A stretch of 64,000 nt of DNA from NCBI GenBank assembly GCA_002707155.1, contig PAME01000013.1, positions 44,253 through 108,252 of the forward strand. The letters are read 5' to 3'. Position numbers and translations under genes: made by a program. Numbering within the stretch: position 1 is the first letter of the stretch; the number at the start of each line of letters is the position of its first letter. This document shows positions 29,097 through 37,607 of this stretch, piece by piece. This DNA comes from Crocinitomicaceae bacterium (lineage in GTDB: Bacteria; Bacteroidota; Bacteroidia; Flavobacteriales_G; Salibacteraceae). A model generated the notes under the pieces. It saw only the letters and a program-made list of their open reading frames with translations. It was not told the DNA's origin and did no database searches.

Positions 29097-30221
29097 ATGA
29101 AATTCATTGTATCCAGTTCTCACCTTTTAAAAGAACTAAGCGCTATAGCTGGCGTACTAAATACGTCTAATACGTTACCGATTTTAGACAATTTTTTGTT
29201 CAGTATCAAGAAGGGAGACCTAACCGTTTCCGCTTCTGATTTAGAAAGCACCATTTTTACTAAAATAAAACTGGACAAATCTGATAAAGACGGAAGCATC
29301 GCTATTCCTGCTAAACTTTTGTTGGATACGTTAAAAACATTTCCGGAGCAGCCACTTACTTTCAACGTATCCGATGATAATTTCGGAGTTGAAGTTGTAA
29401 CGGATAACGGAAAATATAAACTAGCAGGCCATAATGGAGACGAGTTTCCTAAAACGCCAGAATTAGAGTCTCCAGCAACAATAAAATTGACTTCTGATAT
29501 ATTATTCAATGCAGTTAATAAGACACTATTTGCTAGTGGTAACGACGAATTAAGACCCGTAATGTCTGGGGTTTACTTCGAATTAAATAGTGATAATGTA
29601 ACTTTTGTAGCTACTGATGCTCACAAACTTGTTCGTTACAGAAGAACTGATGCAAAAGCAAAAAAAGGTGCCGCTTTTATTCTTCCTAAGAAACCTTCGA
29701 ACTTATTGAAAGGCTTGTTATCAAATGTCGATGGAGATGTAACAGTAAAATATACGGACACTAACTGCTATTTCGAATTTGAACACATTACATTGATTTG
29801 TAGATTGATCGACGGAAAATATCCAAACTACGACGCGGTAATTCCTAAAGAAAATCCAAATAAAGTAGTTATTGCAAAAGGAGCTTTTCTAAGTTCAATC
29901 AAAAGAATTTCAATCTTTAGCAATAAAACTACTCACCAAGTACGATTGAAGATTTCTGGAAACGAATTAAGTGTATCTGCCGAGGATTTAGATTTTTCCA
30001 ACGAGGCGAACGAACGTCTAACCTGCGATCATCAAGGAGAAGACATCGAAATCGGATTCAATTCGCGTTTCTTAATCGAGATGCTAAGCAACATTGAAAC
30101 GGAAAATGTATCGCTAGAAATGTCTGCACCTAATCGTGCTGGCCTTTTGCTTCCAGCGGAAGGAAATAACGATAATGAAAACTTATTGATGTTGGTTATG
30201 CCAGTTATGTTGAATAGCTAA
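29097..30221 (+). CDS. dnaN: DNA polymerase III beta subunit (sliding clamp)
   Basis: 374 aa; MKFIVSSSHLLKELSAIAGVLNTSNTLPILDNFLF, ATDAHKLVRYRR, C-terminal LVMPVML. Confidence 0.97.
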   Translation: MKFIVSSSHLLKELSAIAGVLNTSNTLPILDNFLFSIKKGDLTVSASDLESTIFTKIKLDKSDKDGSIAIPAKLLLDTLKTFPEQPLTFNVSDDNFGVEVVTDNGKYKLAGHNGDEFPKTPELESPATIKLTSDILFNAVNKTLFASGNDELRPVMSGVYFELNSDNVTFVATDAHKLVRYRRTDAKAKKGAAFILPKKPSNLLKGLLSNVDGDVTVKYTDTNCYFEFEHITLICRLIDGKYPNYDAVIPKENPNKVVIAKGAFLSSIKRISIFSNKTTHQVRLKISGNELSVSAEDLDFSNEANERLTCDHQGEDIEIGFNSRFLIEMLSNIETENVSLEMSAPNRAGLLLPAEGNNDNENLLMLVMPVMLNS

Positions 30222-30249
30222 ATAATTAGGTTTAAAATAATGATTTGGA

Positions 30250-30281
30250 GGCCTTCTTAAGCAATTGAGAAGGCTTTTTTA
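30250..30281 (+). terminator. Rho-independent terminator after dnaN
   Basis: gccttcttaagcaattgagaaggcttttttat. Confidence 0.8.
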
Positions 30282-30338
30282 TGCCAGAATAAATATTAGT
30301 CAATTACGTTAGAACGGATTAAATCTTCAAAACAAACT

Positions 30339-30551
30339 ATGAAAACTTCTCTTTTTTGGATGTTAATACTAGGGATTTCTTGCTCACTTCTCAGTTGTAA
30401 GAAAGTACTTTGTAAAGGAATAGCAAAACCAAATTGCGCCCATACCCTAGAATATGCTCCGGTTTGCGGATGCGATGGAATAACCTACAGCAATCAAGGC
30501 GCAGCTTCTTGCAACAGTATAAATGATTTTACTGAAGGTGCTTGTGACTAA
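30339..30551 (+). CDS. Kazal-type protease-inhibitor-like lipoprotein
   Basis: 70 aa; lipobox LLSC; YAPVCGCDGITYSNQGAASCNSINDFTEGAC; six cysteines besides the lipobox Cys. Confidence 0.82.
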   Translation: MKTSLFWMLILGISCSLLSCKKVLCKGIAKPNCAHTLEYAPVCGCDGITYSNQGAASCNSINDFTEGACD

Positions 30552-30606
30552 ACTCTATTCACTACAACGAAAAAAAAACCTAAAAATTTACGTCAACTTA
30601 TTGATT

Positions 30607-30984
30607 ATGAAATTGAAGCAGAATAAACAGAACGCAATTGACTTTTATAAAATGTCTTATTTAGGGAAACCTGCTGAAGCTTGCAAGAAATTGATAGGAG
30701 ATAAGTACATTCAACATAATCCTGATGTTGCTAATGGCGTTCAAGGATTTATTGACTATTTCGATAGAATGCAAACAGAATACCCAGAAAAATCAATTGA
30801 ATTTGTGCGATGCATAGCCGAAGGAGATTTGGTTGCATTGCACACGCATCAAACTTGGCCTGGAAATGACCAATACGCGACTATGGATTTCTTTCGGTTT
30901 GATGAAAAAGGAAAGATTTGCGAGCATTGGGATGCTATTCAAAAAGTACCTGAAAAATCAGCAAATAAGAATGGAATGTTTTAA
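30607..30984 (+). CDS. SnoaL/NTF2-like protein
   Basis: MKLKQNKQNAIDFYKMSYLGKPAEACKKLIGDKYIQHNPDVANGVQGFIDYF...EHWDAIQKVPE; start placed at 30607 rather than inside the upstream gene. Confidence 0.75.
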   Translation: MKLKQNKQNAIDFYKMSYLGKPAEACKKLIGDKYIQHNPDVANGVQGFIDYFDRMQTEYPEKSIEFVRCIAEGDLVALHTHQTWPGNDQYATMDFFRFDEKGKICEHWDAIQKVPEKSANKNGMF

Positions 30985-31057
30985 TCTTTGGATTGTCCTT
31001 CTCTTTGTTTTCTTTGCTATCACCCTTTAAAACTTTATAAATTTTAATTCTATTAAA

Positions 31058-31906
31058 ATGGATCACACTGAAAACCCAAGGAGCATTAAGTATCACGTAA
31101 AAAAATACTTATCCAAACATAAAAATAGGTTTTCAGGAAAAACGGTAATTGATTTCCCAGCTGGAAATGGAGTGACAACAAAAATTTTACAAGACATAGG
31201 TGCAAAGCCAATTCCCTATGATTTATTCCCAGAGTATTTCAAGATAGACGGTCTAGAATGCCTGCAAGCAAATATTGCAGAGGGAATTCCCGCTGTAGCT
31301 CAAAGTGCCGATTTTGTACTCTGCCAAGAAGGAATAGAGCATTTTTCAGATCAATTGGGCAGCTTTAAAGAATTTAATCGAATATTAAAAAAAGGTGGAA
31401 GCCTGATAATAACGACTCCCAATTACTCAAATTTAAGAGCTAAAATGAGTTACTTGTTGTCCGAAAGCGAGCGCTTCAACACCATCATTGCTCCAAACGA
31501 ATTGGATAGTATTTGGATGTCCGACCAAAAAGTAACGAACGAAATATATTACGGTCACATATTCTTGATTGGTGCATTAAAGCTGCGATGTTTTGCCAAA
31601 TTATCAGGTTTCAAAATCAAACATATCCAGTTTACCCGATTAAAAACTACCTCATTGCTGCTGATGTTTTTATTCTATCCTTTCATTTTAATCTCGAACT
31701 GGATTACTTATCGAAAAAGGTTAAGAAAAAACAAAGACTTTAATGAACAAACCAAAAGAGAAGTCTATAAAGAAATCTTCAACATGTCTATCAATCCAAA
31801 GATTCTTACCGATGGGCACTTATTCATTGAATTTGAAAAAGAAAAAGAGGTAGCTGAAGTTGCAGGAGATCTCATAAGCGTACACAAACAATATGGTATT
31901 ACTTAA
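31058..31906 (+). CDS. SAM-dependent class I methyltransferase
   Basis: 282 aa; VIDFPAGNGVTTKIL, FVLCQEGIEHFSD, RILKKGGSLIITTPN. Confidence 0.85.
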   Translation: MDHTENPRSIKYHVKKYLSKHKNRFSGKTVIDFPAGNGVTTKILQDIGAKPIPYDLFPEYFKIDGLECLQANIAEGIPAVAQSADFVLCQEGIEHFSDQLGSFKEFNRILKKGGSLIITTPNYSNLRAKMSYLLSESERFNTIIAPNELDSIWMSDQKVTNEIYYGHIFLIGALKLRCFAKLSGFKIKHIQFTRLKTTSLLLMFLFYPFILISNWITYRKRLRKNKDFNEQTKREVYKEIFNMSINPKILTDGHLFIEFEKEKEVAEVAGDLISVHKQYGIT

Positions 31907-31996
31907 GTCTTTTCTATTTCTAAGAAAAGCTCTAATGATTTGTTTATATTGTCCTTGGTAATAAGGCAAATTATTTACCACTAAAAACTCAACATT

Positions 31997-32098
31997 ATGG
32001 GAAAAGGAAAAGACGCAAAAAAGAGCGTAAAAAAAGAAGCAGCTAAGTCTCCAAAGGAAAAAAAAGAAGAAAAACGCTTAAAGAAAGCCAGCAGATAG
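31997..32098 (+). CDS. 33-aa Lys-rich small protein
   Basis: ATG...TAG ORF MGKGKDAKKSVKKEAAKSPKEKKEEKRLKKASR; below the ORF-track length cutoff. Confidence 0.55.
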   Translation: MGKGKDAKKSVKKEAAKSPKEKKEEKRLKKASR

Positions 32099-32123
32099 AT
32101 TAGCTTTTCTTGTTTAATAAACT

Positions 32124-32909
32124 TTACATCTGCCCTTTAAAAACTTGTTGTGCAGGTCCTTTTAGCCAAATGTTGGTGAACTCTCCATTGGCATTTTTTT
32201 CATAAGAAACTTCTAATTCACCGCCCACAGCTTTTATTCTAGAAGCATTTTGTTTGGTGTTTTTGCTTTGCAAATCCGCTACTAGAGCAACTGCTGTAAC
32301 TCCAGTTCCGCACGCTAAGGTTTCATTTTCCACTCCGCGTTCGTAGGTTCTCACTTCCAGAATATCGTGCTGTGATGCTACAAAGTTCACATTTGTTCCT
32401 TCGGATTTAAATCGGTCGTTGTCTCTAATTTTACGGCCTTCTTTAACTAAATCAAGATCTTTTACATTCTCTCTAAAAGACACATAATGCGGAGAACCAG
32501 TATCGAGGAAAAAGTCGTTATCAATTTGTTCGACTTTACTTACATCAATCATTTGAAGTTCAACCCAATCTCCATACAATTTTGCTTTATGCATTCCATC
32601 AATGGCTCTAAATTCACAACTGTTGCCTTCAAAAACATCTAGAAATTTGGCAAAAGCAACAATACACCGTCCACCATTTCCGCACATGGTACTCTCGTTT
32701 CCATCTGAGTTGAAGTACACCATTCTAAAATCTGAATTAATGTCATTTTGCAATAGAATAAGACCATCTGCACCTACTCCAAAATTTCGATTGCATATTC
32801 GATTAATAATTTTGGTGTTCAAGTTTTTGCCCAGCTCAACTTCCCCATTACGGTTGTCAATCATCACAAAATCGTTGCCCGCACCTTGGTATTTGTAAAA
32901 CTCCATCAT
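32124..32909 (-). CDS. dapF: Diaminopimelate epimerase
   Basis: 261 aa; YQGAGNDFVMIDNR, MCGNGGRCIVAFA, ETLACGTGVTAVAL. Confidence 0.96.
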   Translation of the reverse strand: MMEFYKYQGAGNDFVMIDNRNGEVELGKNLNTKIINRICNRNFGVGADGLILLQNDINSDFRMVYFNSDGNESTMCGNGGRCIVAFAKFLDVFEGNSCEFRAIDGMHKAKLYGDWVELQMIDVSKVEQIDNDFFLDTGSPHYVSFRENVKDLDLVKEGRKIRDNDRFKSEGTNVNFVASQHDILEVRTYERGVENETLACGTGVTAVALVADLQSKNTKQNASRIKAVGGELEVSYEKNANGEFTNIWLKGPAQQVFKGQM

Positions 32910-33049
32910 TTATTCCCCAACTGTTGACAACGAAAGTACGTTTTTTAAGTAGGAGATAACAAATAAGAAACACACAATTGTTTTTTAAAATTCTGCATAT
33001 CATGTAGTTAACTAATTTTAACCGCATTAATTGAACTTAAAATTAGACT

Positions 33050-33080
33050 TAGAGTTATACAAGCTAAACGTTTAACTCTA
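33050..33080. promoter_or_regulatory. 8-bp inverted repeat upstream of the HtrA-like gene
   Basis: tagagtta (33050-33057) and taactcta (33073-33080) separated by 15 nt, ending 13 nt before the start codon. Confidence 0.45.
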
Positions 33081-33093
33081 AATCAAAAAAGAA

Positions 33094-34542
33094 ATGAAAA
33101 AAACATTAGTATTGATAGCAAGTGCAATGGTCGGTGGATTCGTCTCTTTAGGCATTCACGAAACCTTTTTAGTTCAAAATTCTGAGCTTCAAAGTACTGT
33201 TATTGAAAAAGACGTTCCGGTTCATTTTGCAAGGAATGTTGCTCCTGGAGTTCCAGATTTAACTTTCGCGGCTGAGAAGTCCTTAGCCGGAGTGGTACAC
33301 GTAAAAACAATTTTTAGAGGTCAAGATTATTACCAATCCAACCCCATATTTGACCTATTGTATGGTCGTCCACGCTACATGCCTCAGCCAGAGGGGACAG
33401 GATCAGGAGTTATTATTTCAGACGATGGCTACATTGTAACCAACAACCATGTAGTTGATGGAGCTGAAAAAGTAAAAATTACGCTAAACGACAAAAAACA
33501 CTACGAAGCCAAAATTATTGGTCGTGACCCAAGTACCGATTTAGCTTTACTTAAAATAGAAGCAACCGACCTTCCTTATCTGCAATATGCAAATTCAGAT
33601 GACATTAAAGTTGGTGAATGGGTGTTGGCAGTAGGAAATCCATTTAACCTCAACTCTACAGTAACTGCTGGAATAATTAGCGCCAAAGGCAGAGATATAA
33701 ATATCCTCCAATCTGATCCACGTTCTGGAATTAGTCCAGTAGAAGCATTTATTCAGACCGATGCTGCTGTAAACCCAGGAAATAGTGGCGGTGCACTAGT
33801 CAACACTGCTGGAGAATTAGTTGGTATTAATGCTGCAATAAAATCCAATACCGGTTCATTTGCGGGTTACTCTTTTGCAATTCCAGCAAACATCACCAAA
33901 AAAGTGGTGAGTGATCTTATGGAGTTTGGTGCCGTGCAACGCGCTTTTATTGGCGTGTCTATTCAAGACCTTAGCGAAGACGTGATTAAAAAAAATGACC
34001 TAAAATTAAGGGATGGCATTTTCATTGCTGCTATTGCTGAAGACGGCGGGGCTAAAGCCGGCGGCATGTTGGTTGGCGACGTCGTTACCAACATCAACAG
34101 CAAGAAAGTAAATAATGTTCCAGAGTTTCAAGAACAACTCAGCAATTTTAGACCAGGAGACAAAATTTCGGTAACGGTAAATCGCCAAGGAGAGAGTAAA
34201 AAACTTGAGTTAACGCTACGAAATCAATACGGAAGTACAGAATTAATTGACAAAACCGTCGTTGAAGTGTCTACTTTATTAGGAGCGCAGTTTTCTCCAA
34301 TAGATGACAAAATGAAAAAGCGATTGAGTTTAAAAAATGGCGTACAAGTGCAAGATCTAAAATCGGGTAAGCTAATGAAAGCTGGTGTGCGTGAGGGTTT
34401 TATTATTGTGCGTGTTGATGGAAAACACATTGAAAATCAGGATGAATTAAATGTTCAACTCAAAGGCAAACAAGGAGGAGGAGTTTTGATTGAGGGGATT
34501 TATCCAAATGGAAAAATGGCCTATTATGGTTTAGGTATGTGA
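33094..34542 (+). CDS. Periplasmic serine protease, Do/HtrA family
   Basis: 482 aa; [34 protein letters not shown], two PDZ-like regions. Confidence 0.95.
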   Translation: MKKTLVLIASAMVGGFVSLGIHETFLVQNSELQSTVIEKDVPVHFARNVAPGVPDLTFAAEKSLAGVVHVKTIFRGQDYYQSNPIFDLLYGRPRYMPQPEGTGSGVIISDDGYIVTNNHVVDGAEKVKITLNDKKHYEAKIIGRDPSTDLALLKIEATDLPYLQYANSDDIKVGEWVLAVGNPFNLNSTVTAGIISAKGRDINILQSDPRSGISPVEAFIQTDAAVNPGNSGGALVNTAGELVGINAAIKSNTGSFAGYSFAIPANITKKVVSDLMEFGAVQRAFIGVSIQDLSEDVIKKNDLKLRDGIFIAAIAEDGGAKAGGMLVGDVVTNINSKKVNNVPEFQEQLSNFRPGDKISVTVNRQGESKKLELTLRNQYGSTELIDKTVVEVSTLLGAQFSPIDDKMKKRLSLKNGVQVQDLKSGKLMKAGVREGFIIVRVDGKHIENQDELNVQLKGKQGGGVLIEGIYPNGKMAYYGLGM

Positions 34543-34621
34543 CGGTAATACAAATTGGTTAGTTGATTCCAAAATTCGATTTAGCAGCAGGGGTGCATTA
34601 ATTACTAAACGAAAGAAAATT

Positions 34622-35482
34622 ATGAGACAGTTAAAAATATCGAAGTCGATTACGAATCGGGCGGATAAATCTTTGGACAAGTATCTTCAAGATATAAGTC
34701 GAGAAGAAATGATTACGGCCGAAGAAGAAGTGCGCTTAGCAATACTTATTAAAGAAGGCGACGAAAGAGCTAAAGAAAAATTGGTACGCGCAAACCTTCG
34801 TTTCGTAGTATCGGTTTCCAAGCAATATCAAAATCAAGGACTTACTTTACCCGATTTAATTAATGAAGGAAATCTAGGTTTAATAAAAGCTGCTGGTCGC
34901 TTCGATGAAACACGTGGTTTCAAATTCATTTCTTATGCGGTTTGGTGGATACGCCAATCCATTCTTCAAGCTTTGGCAGAGCAAGCTAGAATTGTACGCC
35001 TGCCGTTGAATCAAGTTGGAACTATTTCGAAAATTAATAAGACTTTTTCGCAATTAGAACAAGAATTCGAAAGAGCTCCTAGCGCTGCCGAAATTGGGCA
35101 ACACTTAGAAATTGACTCCAAAAAAGTACGCGATTCTATGAAAAGCTCTGGCCGTCATGTATCTGTTGATGCTCCATATAGAGAAGGAGAAGATTTTGGC
35201 ATGATCGATATGATTAGTGGAAACGGGCCAAAAACTGATGACGGTCTAATCCGCGAATCTTTAATCCAAGAAATAGAGCGCTTACTCACCACGCTTTCAC
35301 AAAGAGAACGACAGGTGATTAGAATGTTTTATGGAATTGGGAAAAAACAAGGTATGACGCTGGATGAAATCGGAGCTGAATTTGACCTGACACGGGAACG
35401 CGTAAGACAGTTAAAGGAAAAAGCAATTCGTCGATTAAGGCATAACTCTAGAAGTAAATTACTACGAGCATACTTGGGTTAA
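34622..35482 (+). CDS. rpoD: RNA polymerase primary sigma factor (RpoD/SigA-like)
   Basis: 286 aa; region 2 [41 protein letters not shown]; region 4 [30 protein letters not shown]. Confidence 0.93.
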   Translation: MRQLKISKSITNRADKSLDKYLQDISREEMITAEEEVRLAILIKEGDERAKEKLVRANLRFVVSVSKQYQNQGLTLPDLINEGNLGLIKAAGRFDETRGFKFISYAVWWIRQSILQALAEQARIVRLPLNQVGTISKINKTFSQLEQEFERAPSAAEIGQHLEIDSKKVRDSMKSSGRHVSVDAPYREGEDFGMIDMISGNGPKTDDGLIRESLIQEIERLLTTLSQRERQVIRMFYGIGKKQGMTLDEIGAEFDLTRERVRQLKEKAIRRLRHNSRSKLLRAYLG

Positions 35483-35628
35483 AAAACAAAATTAATTTCC
35501 ATCAGGTAGTTTTAATTGGATAAAATCTTAATGCATAAGAGCACCTATAAGAATTGTTCGAAAGTGGTTATAATCTCTTAATCTCACGAACAAAAGGCTG
35601 TTCAAACAATTGAATTATAATACTTTTG

Positions 35629-35658
35629 CGGCGCTATTTGAGCAATCATTTAGCGCCG
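35629..35658 (+). promoter_or_regulatory. 5'-leader hairpin upstream of gap, directly after a TACTTTTG -7 element (35621-35628)
   Basis: cggcgcta...tagcgccg followed by ttttatttta. Confidence 0.5.
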
Positions 35659-35699
35659 TTTTATTTTATAATATTAACTAAAAGAAATTTTTATCCGAT

Positions 35700-37160
35700 A
35701 TGGCTAATACGGGTTTAACAAGTTACAGTAAAGCACACGGAGAGTGGCTTTCCAAAGAAAGAGCTGCTATTGAATTAATCTCTGCAGTTGGCACATTAAT
35801 GTATGAAAAGCAAGTTGAATTAGTGCTTTTTAGAAATCATTTGGTAAATGTTGCTTCTTCAGAAATTTTAAGATTGCACGAATATGCTGCCAATGTAGTT
35901 CAGAAACCGATTGAAGTAGCCGATACTGTTGCTCTAGCTTCTGCATTAAACGCTATGGATTTACCTCCAGCGAAAATTGATATTGGAAAGCTTTCTTACG
36001 AATGGAAAACCGAAGGCAGTAATTACGGCTCTCAAGCGGAATTTATAAGTGACAAATTAGGCGAAATTGTAAACGGAACTTCAACTAAAAAAACTGAGCC
36101 AAGAGACGTTGTTCTTTATGGTTTCGGTAGAATTGGTCGTTTGGCTGCGCGCGAGTTAATCAAACAAGCTGGAAAAGGACAACAATTGAGGTTGAGAGCC
36201 ATTGTAACTAGAGATACATCTGATTTTCAAATTACAAAAAGAGCTTCTTTGTTAAGTAACGATTCTGTCCATGGACAATTTGAAGGAACTGTTGATGTTG
36301 ATTTAGCTGGAAAATGTTTAATCTTAAATGGGCAGCGCATTCAAATGATTGAAGCAAAAAACCCAGAAGATGTAGATTATACTTCATACGGAATCGATAA
36401 TTGTTTATTGATTGACAATACCGGAGTTTTTACTGATCGTGAAGCCCTCTCAAGACACAAACAATCTAAAGGTGTTAACAAGGTTCTATTAACTGCTCCA
36501 GGAAAAGAAATTCCAAATATTGTTTACGCTATTAATCAAGGTACGGTTAATATCGATGAAGAAACAATCTATTCGGCAGCGTCTTGTACTACGAATGCCA
36601 TCTCTCCGATACTTTCGGTAATAGAAGACAATATTGGTGTTGAAAGAGGCCATATTGAAACTGTACACGCTTATACCAATGACCAAAACTTGTTGGATAA
36701 CATGCATAAAAAGCCGCGTCGAGGTCGATCTGCTGCAATAAACATGGTGATTACTTCTACAGGTGCTGGCAAAGCGGTAACTAAGGTTATTCCTAGCTTC
36801 GAAAACAAACTGACTGCAAATGCAGTTCGTGTTCCTACTCCAAATGGTTCTTTGGCTATTTTGAGTTTGAACTTAAAAAAGGAAAGCACCAGAGAAGAAG
36901 TAAATGCACTATTGAAAAAAGCAGCTTTGGAAGGTAACTTGGTAAATCAAATCCATTATTCAATGGACGAAGAACTAGTCTCTAGCGATATCATTGGAAA
37001 TACTTGTTGTGCTGTTTTTGATTCACCTGCAACTATAATGAGTAACGACGGTAAAAACGTTGTGCTTTATGTGTGGTACGATAATGAGTTTGGATATACT
37101 AAGCAAGTTATTCGTTTAGCTAAGTATATTGCTAAAGTGAGAAGATTACATTACTACTAG
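35700..37160 (+). CDS. gap: Glyceraldehyde-3-phosphate dehydrogenase, long form with N-terminal extension
   Basis: 486 aa; YGFGRIGRLAARE, SAASCTTNAISPI, WYDNEFGYTKQ; about 130 extra N-terminal residues. Confidence 0.93.
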   Translation: MANTGLTSYSKAHGEWLSKERAAIELISAVGTLMYEKQVELVLFRNHLVNVASSEILRLHEYAANVVQKPIEVADTVALASALNAMDLPPAKIDIGKLSYEWKTEGSNYGSQAEFISDKLGEIVNGTSTKKTEPRDVVLYGFGRIGRLAARELIKQAGKGQQLRLRAIVTRDTSDFQITKRASLLSNDSVHGQFEGTVDVDLAGKCLILNGQRIQMIEAKNPEDVDYTSYGIDNCLLIDNTGVFTDREALSRHKQSKGVNKVLLTAPGKEIPNIVYAINQGTVNIDEETIYSAASCTTNAISPILSVIEDNIGVERGHIETVHAYTNDQNLLDNMHKKPRRGRSAAINMVITSTGAGKAVTKVIPSFENKLTANAVRVPTPNGSLAILSLNLKKESTREEVNALLKKAALEGNLVNQIHYSMDEELVSSDIIGNTCCAVFDSPATIMSNDGKNVVLYVWYDNEFGYTKQVIRLAKYIAKVRRLHYY

Positions 37161-37180
37161 GAAACTAATATTTTGATATT

Positions 37181-37232
37181 TAGAAGCCCTTTTCGTCCCG
37201 ATAACTATTGGTATCGAAAAGGGCTTTTTGTT
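37181..37232 (+). terminator. Terminator after gap
   Basis: aagcccttttcg...tcgaaaagggctttttg. Confidence 0.7.
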
Positions 37233-37335
37233 GTTTGTACTTGTTTGTCGTATCGTCCTTCCAAAATCGTAATTGAACAAAATGAAGCATGAGTTTTCTT
37301 GAAATAGATATCAGGAATCTTTCTATTGAATATGA

Positions 37336-37506
37336 AGATTCCCGTTTTCACGGGAATGACGGCGGGGGTTGCAGGCTCACAAAACTATTCGTCATTCCTG
37401 CGCAGGCAGGAATCTAAAATTCCATCAATTAACGTTATAAAGATTCCGTACATAAGATTCGCAATACCTTCTGCGGCAGCAGCTCATCTAATCTCACGGA
37501 ATGACG
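37336..37506. repeat. Cluster of three related REP-like palindromic elements (AGATTCC...GGAATGAC)
   Basis: agattcccgttttcacgggaatgac (37336-37360); gtcattcctgcgcaggcaggaatct (37391-37415, opposite orientation); agattccgt...acggaatgac (37442-37506, expanded centre). Confidence 0.75.
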
Positions 37507-37607
37507 GCGTAGCTACTATTCAAGTATTCCAAAAAATCTCCGTTCATCTGCGCAATCCGCGGGAGACCAAAGCAATCCGTGGAAAACCACCTTTCATTAC
37601 ATATTAC

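Noticed and set aside
30523-30606. Upstream extension of the SnoaL-like ORF overlapping the Kazal gene
   Set aside because: Out-of-frame overlap with a convincing Kazal C-terminus; the ATG at 30607 fits the domain start better.
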